DNA of 64,000 bases, from NCBI GenBank assembly GCA_001429555.1, contig LMSR01000020.1:217417-281416 (forward strand). The letters are read 5' to 3'. Positions 25,906 to 33,081 of this stretch are shown piece by piece. The DNA is from Nocardioides sp. Soil797. Its GTDB lineage: Bacteria > Actinomycetota > Actinomycetes > Propionibacteriales > Nocardioidaceae. The translations under genes were made by a program, and so were the position numbers. Within the stretch, counting starts at the first letter, position 1; each line of letters begins with the position of its first letter. Under the pieces are notes generated by a model that was not told where the DNA came from, made no database searches, and saw nothing but the letters and a program-made list of their open reading frames with translations.

Positions 25906-25915
25906 GATGATAGCG
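25906..25915 (-). promoter_or_regulatory. Leaderless -10/operator element of cmtR copy 2
   Basis: CGCTATCATC on the minus strand, 6 nt upstream of the ATG at 25900, identical in sequence and spacing to the element at 338-347. TATCAT is the likely -10 hexamer and the flanks probably include the repressor site. Confidence 0.5.
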
Positions 25916-26161
25916 ACAAATCAGTTGATCGTCTATTGCGCCTGACAGCGGCCCAGTTGGCGTCGACGAACCCGAGACGATTTTCATGTCGAGACCGGGC
26001 CAGTCACCAGATCGTTGCTGTAGACCCATGAGCCAGTGAGCGACGTTGAAGGCCGACGGCCCGGTCGAGGACTCTCGTTTGAGCCGCTGTGGGGACCCGA
26101 GACCCCACGGCGGTTCACCCATTTCGCGCCCCGGGGAAAGCGTCTGTCCCGCGATGCGCCG

Positions 26162-26294
26162 GAGCACCGACGCCTACCTCCACGCCGACACGGCCATCAA
26201 GCAAGCAGCCCTTGACCGAACCCGACCACCAGACGTGAAAGCCGGGGTCTACCGCCCCGAGGCCGACATTCTCGCCTGGCTCGCGGCCCTCTGA
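26162..26294 (+). pseudogene. C-terminal remnant of a tyrosine recombinase
   Basis: The final ~40 residues of a phage/IS-type integrase: STDAYLHADTAIKQAAL contains the nucleophilic Tyr in its usual context, and the end VYRPEADILAWLAAL matches the tail of this family. Everything upstream of about 26162, including the Arg/His/Arg part of the active site, is missing. The preceding stretch 25930-26160 has no gene I can recognise. Confidence 0.6.
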
Positions 26295-26414
26295 CTATGC
26301 CGACCAAGCGATACCGAATGCCCCACCACCGCAGCCCGATGCGAGGAACATCGGGCATCGTCCGGAGGTCGGCATAGGACTTCCAATGCCCACGTCGGCA
26401 TGGGAAGTCAGTGA

Positions 26415-26829
26415 TCCACAGCTCGTTGACAGTGTCGGCGGTGAACTCATGTCGAGTCACGCTGTGCTTGTCGACCACGGCGCACAGGCCGTCGTGGACC
26501 GGCGGGCCGGGCTTCTTCGTCTTGGCCCGTTTGGGTTTGCCGAACGCCGACCACCAACTGTTCTCGCTGCAGATTCGCCACGTGGTCCCCTCCGTCATCG
26601 CCACGCCGGCTTCCTTGGCTTCGTCGCCCAGGAACCGGTAGCCGAACTCCGGATCGTCGCGGTGGGCGTCGAACAATGCGTTGGCGCGGTAGGTCTGCTC
26701 GAGTTCGGCGTCGGTGACCGGGTGGGTGAGCCAGCGGTAGTAGGGCTGGCGGGCGATCTTCAGTACCAGGCACGTCACCGAGCCGGGGATCTCGTCGTCG
26801 GCCAGCTCGCGTACGAGCGGGTACATCAT
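26415..26829 (-). pseudogene. IS3-family transposase OrfB, truncated
   Basis: Starts MMYPLVRELADDEIPGSVTCLVLKI and carries the usual N-terminal HTH_21-like region (YRANALFDAHRDDPEFGYRFLGDEA), then enters the integrase core at NELWITDF. Beyond that point, about 26415, the translated sequence no longer resembles a transposase although the frame stays open to 26197. The catalytic domain is therefore missing. ATG 26829 overlaps the OrfA stop (ATGA), as usual for this subgroup. Confidence 0.75.
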
Positions 26830-27119
26830 TTTCCCGGCAGATTTGCCTGTGACAAGTAGGCGGGTGCACGGCGCAGGACCTCGTTCTCCTGCTCGAGGAG
26901 CCGGATCCGCTTCTTCGCCTCACGCAACTCGGCGTTCTCATTCGCGGTGACGCTCGGCTTCGCGCCGTCCTCAGCGTCGGCCTTCTTCATCGACGAATAC
27001 ATAGTGGTGAAGTGGATGAAGAAGTCCTTCGCGATCTGGGAGAGCTCGAAACCGAGCTCACGGTTCCTCTCGACAAGGACCACGTCGTCGCGGAACTCCT
27101 TGGGTTAGGGCTTGCACAC
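26826..27119 (-). pseudogene. IS3-family transposase OrfA with early nonsense codon
   Basis: Family N-terminus (KP-PKEFRDDVVLVERNRELG) followed by the HTH and the leucine-zipper-like ELREAKKRIRLLEQENEVLRR. At 27105-27107 a TAA replaces the expected Tyr codon, four codons after the presumed start GTG 27117-27119, so the full protein cannot be made. A downstream GTG (27083) might give an 85-residue product. Confidence 0.7.
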
Positions 27120-27125
27120 GGTGAA

Positions 27126-27537
27126 CATCCTTCCAGCCCAACCATCGAGGTAGGCAGATCGGGTGTCACCTGTCCGTGCAGCAGTCCCCCAACTGAGTGC
27201 AGCGTCCTCCGAGCCATGATCAACCGGGTCCGCGGCATTCGATTCGGGGGACGCCGGAACGGGACCGTACTGGCGGTGGGCAACGCTGCGCCACGCGAGT
27301 GCCGCGTCGGGTAGCGGTCCAGGTGCATCCGCCGTTCCGCGCGCATCTGCTGGGTCAAGTTTGACGGCTGCACGACCGGTTGGCGCTCCGTTTCCAGAAC
27401 CTTGATCGCCCCCTCCGCGACATCACACCCCAAAGCCACACCAGTTCGACGGTGACGACCCTTTACGGGCATTGACGAGTCCCGAGACCGCTCGTTTCAC
27501 AGGGACTTTGAAGGCTTCAGATCAAGCGGCACGCATG
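27126..27537. other. Region without a recognised gene
   Basis: This 412-nt stretch lies between the IS3 remnant and the putative transfer origin. A minus-strand frame (26987-27472) is open but its translation, rich in Arg, matches nothing I know and includes no credible start signal. Probably debris of earlier insertions. Confidence 0.5.
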
Positions 27538-27583
27538 CTACGAAGGTTCGTAGATGGTCCGTCCCCCCGGGGGGGGACGGACC
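27538..27583. repeat. Two adjacent inverted repeats, candidate oriT
   Basis: The first dyad is CTACGAA-GG-TTCGTAG (27538-27553). Two nt later comes a perfect 13-bp stem, GGTCCGTCCCCCC paired with its complement across a 2-nt spacer (27556-27583). They lie 54 nt upstream of the MOBF relaxase start, the typical place for an origin of transfer with its hairpin and adjacent relaxase-accessory sites. No nick site is assigned. Confidence 0.5.
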
Positions 27584-27636
27584 GGTGTCATTTCAGGGGT
27601 CTTTGACGAGGCGTGACGGGCGGTGACGAGGACATC

Positions 27637-30330
27637 ATGCACGGTGGGGTGAAGTTTTACCGCGGGTCCGCGGCCGCCGCGCGGTCGTATGTCGAGGCCG
27701 ATCATTCACGTGCCGATGACTACTACCTCGCCGAGGGTAGTGGCATCGCCGAGCACTACTCCGTCAACGTGAGCGACGACGGCACTGTTGTCGATCGGCG
27801 GCCGGACCTTGATGGACCGTCGTACGAGAAGTGGGTTGCCGGGTTCAACGTCGCCACCGGTCAGGCGAAGGGTCGGTTGCGTGATGATGACCGCGCGTTG
27901 AGGTTCGTCGAGGTTGTCGTGAATGGCCCCAAGACCTGGTCGCTCGCCGCTGCGCTCCATCCCGACCTGGCTGCTGCTTACGAAGCCGCACAGGCGCGTG
28001 CGGCCGAGGAGGTCATTGGGTGGGTTGCAGAGCACGCGACAACCCGCATCGGTCCGCGCGGACGACAGGTCCAGGTGCCGGTCGAGAAGATCGAGGCCGT
28101 TGTCGTGCGGCACTACACCTCGCGTGCGGGTGACCCGCACCGACACCTCCACGTCCAGATCAACGCACGCGTCTACGCAGCCGGCGCCTGGCGAGGTCTG
28201 CACTCCGTCGGCGTCGTCGACTCCATCGAGGCGCTCAACGGGATCGGTCACGCCGCCGTCATGTGCGACCCGCAGTTCCGCAGGGTCCTCGCCCAACATG
28301 GCTACACCCTCGACGACACCGGGGAGATCGAGCAGCTCGCACCGTTCGCGAGTCGGTTCAGCCAACGCACCTCGCAGATCAACCGCAACGTCGACCGCTA
28401 CGAAGCCGACTGGCGCACCGAGCACCCCGGTGCAGAACCGGGGCCGAAGCTGCGTCGCTCATGGGATCGCCGCGCCTGGGCCGATGCCCGCCCCGACAAG
28501 GTCGTACCCGCCGACGGCGCCGACCTGGTGCACCGGTGGAACGACGAGCTGCACGACCTCGGCTTCCGCTGGCCGATGGAACCAGTCGAGGTTCACCCGA
28601 CCTCCATCGGTCGGTTGCGTCGCGACGCTGTCGTCGACCTCGTCCTGACCCGGCTCGGAGCGAAGCGCTCGGCCTGGAACGCGGCCGACATCCGTGGCGA
28701 AGTCGAGAAACTCATCCCCGCGGTCGGCATCGTCGCCGACCGAGCTGCGCGTACGGAGTTGGCCGAGGACCTCACCGAGCGAGCAGTTACCTCGTGTCGC
28801 CCGTTGCGCGAACGCGGCGACGTGCCGGAGCACGTCAGGAACCTCACCTCCGAGCGGGTGCTCGACGTCGAGGCTGAGCTGATCGAGTCCATCGCCACCC
28901 GTGCGCTGCAACCGGTCGAACCCGTCGCTGTGCGCGGTGGCGAGCTGGATACCGCGCAACGCGAGGTCGTAGGCGCGCTCGCCGGCCAAGCCGGCGTACT
29001 GGTCATCGAAGGAGCAGCCGGCTCAGGCAAGACCACCACCCTTGCTGCCGCGCACCGTGCACTCGGGATCCAGGATCGTCGCCTCGTCGTCGTCACCCCC
29101 ACGCTCAAAGCAGCACAGGCTGCGCAGCAGCAGGTCGGCACCGACGCGTTCTCCGCCGCGTGGTTCATCCATCAACACGGATTCCGGTGGGACGAGGACG
29201 GCCACTGGTCACGCATCGACGTCGCCCGCGAACAGATTGACGCTGCCGCCCGGCTGTTGCCCGGCGACGTCCTCCTCGTAGACGAAGCCGGAATGCTCGA
29301 CCAGGACACCGCCCGCGCACTGTTCGCGATCGCCGACCACGCCGACGCAACCGTTGCGCTTCTCGGGGACCGACACCAACTGCCAGCCGTGGGACGCGGC
29401 GGCGTACTCGACCTCGCAACGCGTTGGGCACCACCCGAAGCACACCTCGAGCTGGAATCTGTCCATCGCTTCAGCGACGAGTCATACGCCGACCTCAGCC
29501 TGATGATGCGCACCGGCGACCACCCAGCCAATGTTTTCGACGCCCTTCTCGAGCGCGGACTGATCACCATCCACGCCACCGACGTCGAACGCACTGCTGC
29601 CCTCGCCGGCATCGGCGCTGCAGGAGACGACCTGATCATCGCCGACACCCGCGAACAGGTCGGCGCCCTCAACGCCGCCATCCGCGACCACCGGCACCGC
29701 ACTGGTGAGCAGCACCCTGGTGAGCAGAATGGTGAGCAGCCTGGTGAGCCGGTCACGCGTCGTGGTGAGCGGATCGGGCTCGGTGATCGTGTCGCCACCC
29801 GCCGCAACGACAAGGACCTCGGCATCGCCAACCGCGACATCTGGACCGTCGCCGGCATCGGCGACGACGGCAGCCTCCTCGTCACCGGTCGCGCCGGCCA
29901 ACGAGAACTCCCCGCCGAATACGTGAACCAGCACGTCGAGCTCGCCTTCGCCTCGACCGTCTACGGCGCCCAGGGCGAGACCGTCGACTCCGCCCACGCC
30001 GTCGTCGGCGAGGCCACCGGTGCAGCATCGGCGTACGTCGCCATGACCCGCGGCCGCCACAGCAACGTCGCCCACCTGGTCGCCGACACCGTCGACGATG
30101 CCCGCGAGCAATGGGTGACCGTGTTCAGCCACGACCGGGCTGACCTCGGCCCCGGACACGCCGCCACCCGCGTCGACGAAGACATCGAGCGCTACGGAAC
30201 CCAGGCCTTGTCACGCCGCGCATCGCTCCAGGCCGACGAACTCACTGACGTACCGGCCGAGCGCCCGCGGCGACCCGAGGATCGACAACCCATGGGCGCT
30301 CGTCCGACCGGGCCACGAATCGGTCGTTGA
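27637..30330 (+). CDS. MOBF-family conjugative relaxase-helicase
   Basis: An 897-residue TrwC/TraI-type relaxase. N-terminal part: the tandem tyrosines DDYYLAEGSG near residue 20-25 are the candidate nucleophiles, and the metal-binding His triad is in DPHRHLHVQINARVY. C-terminal part: a RecD/TraI helicase with Walker A (EGAAGSGKTTT), Walker B (LLVDEAGML), LLGDRHQLPA and the last motif YVAMTRGRHSN. It nicks oriT and unwinds the transferred strand. ATG 27637 is preferred with GAGGA upstream; GTG 27613 is possible. No coupling protein or type IV secretion genes are near, so the element is at best mobilisable. A short GEQ/GE repeat (around 29700-29760) is present in the linker. Confidence 0.92.
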   Translation: MHGGVKFYRGSAAAARSYVEADHSRADDYYLAEGSGIAEHYSVNVSDDGTVVDRRPDLDGPSYEKWVAGFNVATGQAKGRLRDDDRALRFVEVVVNGPKTWSLAAALHPDLAAAYEAAQARAAEEVIGWVAEHATTRIGPRGRQVQVPVEKIEAVVVRHYTSRAGDPHRHLHVQINARVYAAGAWRGLHSVGVVDSIEALNGIGHAAVMCDPQFRRVLAQHGYTLDDTGEIEQLAPFASRFSQRTSQINRNVDRYEADWRTEHPGAEPGPKLRRSWDRRAWADARPDKVVPADGADLVHRWNDELHDLGFRWPMEPVEVHPTSIGRLRRDAVVDLVLTRLGAKRSAWNAADIRGEVEKLIPAVGIVADRAARTELAEDLTERAVTSCRPLRERGDVPEHVRNLTSERVLDVEAELIESIATRALQPVEPVAVRGGELDTAQREVVGALAGQAGVLVIEGAAGSGKTTTLAAAHRALGIQDRRLVVVTPTLKAAQAAQQQVGTDAFSAAWFIHQHGFRWDEDGHWSRIDVAREQIDAAARLLPGDVLLVDEAGMLDQDTARALFAIADHADATVALLGDRHQLPAVGRGGVLDLATRWAPPEAHLELESVHRFSDESYADLSLMMRTGDHPANVFDALLERGLITIHATDVERTAALAGIGAAGDDLIIADTREQVGALNAAIRDHRHRTGEQHPGEQNGEQPGEPVTRRGERIGLGDRVATRRNDKDLGIANRDIWTVAGIGDDGSLLVTGRAGQRELPAEYVNQHVELAFASTVYGAQGETVDSAHAVVGEATGAASAYVAMTRGRHSNVAHLVADTVDDAREQWVTVFSHDRADLGPGHAATRVDEDIERYGTQALSRRASLQADELTDVPAERPRRPEDRQPMGARPTGPRIGR

Positions 30331-30497
30331 CCAAGTCCCGCCGTTCCAGGTGATCGCTCGGGGACCCGAAACGACTTAGGTGACCAGAGAGCAGCCGGTC
30401 TCGACACGAGTGGTCAGCGGCGTCCGAACTGCATCAGGGGCTGTTGCTTCTCCAACATGAGTCGCCGAATCCGTCGGCGGCCAACACGAAAGGCGAC

Positions 30498-30740
30498 ATG
30501 ATGGCGACACCCATCAGCATCCCCGAGGACTGGGACGACAACGGCCTGATCCTGTTCGAGGAGTTCTGCGAACTCATCCGCACACCCCAGCGCACCGTCC
30601 GTGACTGGCGCCGTCGTGGCATCGGCCCGCAATGGACCCGCTTACAGGGCGTCGGCCGGCTCTACATCACGGTCGCGGAGGCCCGTTGCTTCCTCGCCTC
30701 CGCCAAGGTCACCCAGGTCGAGGTGCGTTCCGATGGCTGA
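30498..30740 (+). CDS. Small helix-turn-helix protein of the mobile element
   Basis: An 80-residue protein with a MerR/excisionase-like HTH (FEEFCELIRTPQRTVRDWRRRG), a wing (GPQWTRLQGVGRLYITVAEA) and a short tail. Two adjacent ATGs (30498, 30501) with AGGCGA ahead could start it; the longer frame from 30444 is not needed. Its end overlaps the next gene by 8 nt. Such pairs of small HTH proteins sit between relaxase/replication genes and the integrase in actinobacterial integrative elements. Confidence 0.75.
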   Translation: MMATPISIPEDWDDNGLILFEEFCELIRTPQRTVRDWRRRGIGPQWTRLQGVGRLYITVAEARCFLASAKVTQVEVRSDG

Positions 30741-30930
30741 GCGACGAGCCATCGCGGTCTACGTCAGCCTCGAGGAGGCCGCCGAGTCCATGTCGGTCTC
30801 GGTCAGGACGATTCGGCGCTGGATCGCAGCCGGCACACTTCCGGCGTACCGCTGCGGAAAACGCGCCATCCGAATCAAGCTCGACGACCTCGAAGCCACC
30901 CCGCGACAAATCCCCACAGCGCAATCCTGA
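30733..30930 (+). CDS. Excisionase-like HTH protein
   Basis: A 65-residue MerR/HTH_17 protein (SLEEAAESMSVSVRTIRRWIAAGTLPAYRCGKRAIRI), the standard size and motif of an Xis or recombination directionality factor. It overlaps the upstream gene by 8 nt. An integrase gene would normally follow directly; here only 103 nt remain before tRNA-Val, so the integrase is lost or elsewhere. Confidence 0.8.
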   Translation: MAERRAIAVYVSLEEAAESMSVSVRTIRRWIAAGTLPAYRCGKRAIRIKLDDLEATPRQIPTAQS

Positions 30931-30963
30931 GTGCTGCGGTTGACGTGAGCCCGCAGATTCCTT

Positions 30964-30982
30964 GTTGCACGTATGTTGCACG
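30964..30982. repeat. Direct repeat GTTGCACG at the island end
   Basis: GTTGCACG occurs twice with a 3-nt spacer (30964-30971 and 30975-30982), between the excisionase-like gene and the tRNA. This resembles the short repeated arm-type sites found beside the attachment core of tRNA-targeting elements. The function is inferred from position. Confidence 0.35.
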
Positions 30983-30993
30983 AAAAGCAGAAC

Positions 30994-31014
30994 AGAGGCC
31001 CCAAAAGGGCCTCT
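30994..31014 (-). terminator. Terminator of the tRNA cluster
   Basis: Perfect 8-bp stem AGAGGCCC/GGGCCTCT with a 5-nt loop, 19 nt beyond the 3' end of tRNA-Val. It could work in both directions and would also stop transcription leaving the island. Confidence 0.6.
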
Positions 31015-31032
31015 GACCTGCGGCTTTACTTG

Positions 31033-31104
31033 TGGGCGATACTGGGTTTGAACCAGTGACCTCTTCCGTGTCAGGGAAGCGCGCTACCGCTGCGCCAATC
31101 GCCC
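31033..31104 (-). tRNA. tRNA-Val (GAC)
   Basis: Cloverleaf with 7-bp acceptor stem GGGCGAT/ATCGCCC, anticodon stem CTTCC/GGAAG and loop CTGACAC giving anticodon GAC. The T arm GGTTCAAACC is normal. CCA is not encoded. Its 3' end faces the mobile island, so it is the probable integration target. Confidence 0.95.
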
Positions 31105-31142
31105 CAGATGGAACTGAAACCTGTTGAGTTCTTTGGAATTCG

Positions 31143-31213
31143 AGGTGGGTACGGGATTTGAACCCGTGTACACGGATTTGCAGTCCGTTGCCTCGCCTCT
31201 CGGCCAACCCACC
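31143..31213 (-). tRNA. tRNA-Cys (GCA)
   Basis: Acceptor stem GGTGGGT/ACCCACC with discriminator U as expected for tRNA-Cys. Anticodon loop CTGCAAA gives GCA. CCA is not encoded. It lies between tRNA-Gly and tRNA-Val in the same direction, probably one transcript. Confidence 0.95.
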
Positions 31214-31259
31214 GTGAGGCCCACCCGAGGATGAGCCGGTATGGGGAGAGACCTCTCCG

Positions 31260-31332
31260 AGCGGACGACGAGGCTCGAACTCGCGACCTCAACCTTGGCA
31301 AGGTTGCGCTCTACCAACTGAGCTACGTCCGC
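31260..31332 (-). tRNA. tRNA-Gly (GCC)
   Basis: Acceptor stem GCGGACG/CGTCCGC, anticodon loop TTGCCAA giving GCC, T arm GAGTTCGAGCC. First gene of the Gly-Cys-Val cluster on the minus strand. Confidence 0.95.
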
Positions 31333-31461
31333 TTGCAACCTCCGGCGGACCGGCGGTGCGAGAAGAACATTAACCGAACGTGGGGGTCGTGCAAAATCCG
31401 GGTCCGCGAACGCGTGTTGGGGTCCTGCCAGGGGACAGCGCGCGGGGGCTAGATTTGCCCC

Positions 31462-32283
31462 ATGCGCGCATGGGTGAACGGTCAGCTCCTCACAGATCCG
31501 CAAGCGGCAGCGGTCACCGTCTCCGACCACGGATTCACTGTGGGGGACGGGGTCTTCGAGGCGGTGAAGGTGTTGGACGGTCAGCCCTTCGCCCTCACCC
31601 GACACCTGGCCAGGCTGACGCGCAGTGCTGTCGGAATGGGCCTCCCGGAGGTCGACGAGGCCGTCGTACGCCGGGCGGTCGGCGAGGTGCTGACCGACCA
31701 GGTCCTGCCGCTCGGCCGGATCCGGATCACCTTCACCGGCGGCGTCGCGCCGCTGGGGTCCGGCCGCGGGGACGCGCCGCCCACACTGGCCGTCGTGGCC
31801 GCACCTATGGATCCCTACCCGCCGAGCACCTCCCTGGTCAGCGTGCCCTGGCCGCGCAACGAGCGGGGGGCGCTGGCCGGACTCAAGACCACGTCGTACG
31901 CCGAGAACGTGGTCGCGCTGGCCCACGCGGCCGAGCGTGGGGCCACCGAGGCGTTGTTCGGAAACCTGGCCGGCAACATCTGTGAGGGCACCGGCAGCAA
32001 CATCTTCTACGTCGTCGACGGGGAGCTGCGCACCCCGACCCTCGCCTCGGGTTGCCTGGCCGGCGTCACGCGGGCACTGGTCCTCGACTGGTGTGGTGGG
32101 CGTGAGGTCGACGAGCCGATGTCCGTGCTCGAGCAGGCCAGTGAGGTGTTCCTCGTCTCGACGACGCGCGACGTGCAGGCCGTGCACTCGTTGGACGGCC
32201 GTGACCTCCCGACTCCCGGGCCGGTCACTGCCGAGGTCGTGAAGACCTGGGCGCAGAAGGAAGCAGAAGACCCCGACCCGTGA
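31462..32283 (+). CDS. pabC: Class IV aminotransferase (aminodeoxychorismate lyase-like)
   Basis: A 273-residue PLP enzyme of the class IV (PabC/IlvE/D-amino-acid transaminase) fold. The PLP lysine is in GLKTTSYAENV, with the phosphate-binding NICEGTGSNIF segment and a final SEVFLVSTTRDV. Length and motifs suit aminodeoxychorismate lyase, which releases pyruvate to give 4-aminobenzoate for folate. A branched-chain or D-amino-acid aminotransferase cannot be excluded, because no other folate gene is adjacent. It diverges from the tRNA cluster. Confidence 0.8.
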   Translation: MRAWVNGQLLTDPQAAAVTVSDHGFTVGDGVFEAVKVLDGQPFALTRHLARLTRSAVGMGLPEVDEAVVRRAVGEVLTDQVLPLGRIRITFTGGVAPLGSGRGDAPPTLAVVAAPMDPYPPSTSLVSVPWPRNERGALAGLKTTSYAENVVALAHAAERGATEALFGNLAGNICEGTGSNIFYVVDGELRTPTLASGCLAGVTRALVLDWCGGREVDEPMSVLEQASEVFLVSTTRDVQAVHSLDGRDLPTPGPVTAEVVKTWAQKEAEDPDP

Positions 32284-32349
32284 TCGGGGCGGGGCCTTCG
32301 AGAGCGGGACACCCAGCCGGCTCGGGCCAGCGTGGCCCGAAGAGATCCG

Positions 32350-32781
32350 TCAGACGGCGAGCAGCTGGCCGATGAGCTGGTCGACGTCGATGTGCTCACT
32401 CTCGGTCCCGACAGGCACGCGGGCCAAGGTGCGGTTGATGAAGCGAGTGACGTCGGCCGTGGGTGCCTGCACCGACAGCTCTCCGTCGGGGGAGGAGAGC
32501 TCGATGATCACCACGGATCGTCCGCGGGCGTCCAGGCAGGGCCACACGTGCACGTCACCCTCGCCGGACGGGTCGGTCAGCCCGCGCAGGAGCAGGTCTC
32601 GGGCGAACGTCCAGACCACTTCGTAGTAGTCGGTGCTGAACGTGGCGGTGACGGCGTACGGGTCGCGAGCGTCGTAGCCGAGCACGGCATCGAGAACGAC
32701 CGATGCGCCTTGGTCGTCGACACACCGCATGGTGATCTGGTTCGTCACGGTGCCGTGTGATGCGTTCGCGTCGAAGTGCAT
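32350..32781 (-). CDS. SsgA/SsgB-family cell division regulator
   Basis: A 143-residue protein with the SsgA-like protein signature: LGYDARDPYAVTATF, VWTFARDLLLRGL, GDVHVWPCLD and VVIIELSSPDGE. In Streptomyces these proteins recruit FtsZ to sporulation septa; non-sporulating Nocardioides relatives keep an SsgB-type homologue, probably in cell division. ATG 32781 has GGGAGG upstream and matches the family start; the frame could extend to 32850. Single-gene unit convergent with pabC. Confidence 0.88.
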   Translation of the reverse strand: MHFDANASHGTVTNQITMRCVDDQGASVVLDAVLGYDARDPYAVTATFSTDYYEVVWTFARDLLLRGLTDPSGEGDVHVWPCLDARGRSVVIIELSSPDGELSVQAPTADVTRFINRTLARVPVGTESEHIDVDQLIGQLLAV

Positions 32782-32953
32782 GGTGAGCGCCTCCCTGGAG
32801 CTGGTGTCACAGTTGGGACGGTCGGGCCAGGAAGTCATGACGCGCGTCAAGAAGATATCTGGATCACATTCTTCGCCACGGTCTCACCGGCTCGGGAAGG
32901 GGTGCGATTCCGCACCGCGGCGATCCATGCGCTAATGTTCCGGACGCACCTGC

Positions 32954-33025
32954 GGGCGATTGGCGCAGTGGTAGCGCGCTTCGTTCACACCGAAGAGGTC
33001 ACTGGTTCGAACCCAGTATCGCCCA
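32954..33025 (+). tRNA. tRNA-Val (CAC)
   Basis: Acceptor stem GGGCGAT/ATCGCCC, anticodon stem CTTCG/CGAAG with loop TTCACAC giving CAC. CCA follows directly (33026-33028), so the mature 3' end is encoded here, unlike the GAC copy. The 3' half is almost identical to tRNA-Val(GAC) at 31033-31104. Confidence 0.95.
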
Positions 33026-33043
33026 CCAGAGTTTCCGCAGGTC

Positions 33044-33067
33044 AGAGCCCCTTCCGAGGGGCTCTTT
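33044..33067 (+). terminator. Intrinsic terminator after tRNA-Val (CAC)
   Basis: Stem AGAGCCCC/GGGGCTCT with a 6-nt loop followed by a short T run, 16 nt after the CCA end. It also lies 15 nt from the 3' end of the convergent sulfatase gene. Confidence 0.8.
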
Positions 33068-33081
33068 CCGATTTGTTGGGA

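Larger units (their letters stand above)
26415..27125 (-). mobile_element. IS3-family element remnant
   Basis: Truncated IS3 element with OrfA and the first part of OrfB. OrfB similarity stops just after the first catalytic Asp (NELWITDF), so the two other DDE residues and the left terminal repeat are lost. OrfA has an early stop. No intact inverted repeats were found. Confidence 0.75.

Noticed and set aside
26987-27472. Minus-strand 161-codon frame between IS3 and oriT-like region
   Set aside because: Overlaps OrfA in another frame and matches no family; listed as an empty region instead.
29697-29765. Repeats in the relaxase as a CRISPR-like array
   Set aside because: They are short GGTGAGCAG-type codon repeats in frame within the coding sequence, with no spacers. 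No CRISPR array was seen anywhere in the window.
32954-33028. Second island attachment site at tRNA-Val(CAC)
   Set aside because: Its 3' half matches tRNA-Val(GAC), but the flanking genes on both sides are core genes and no element lies next to it; the similarity is ordinary isoacceptor homology.
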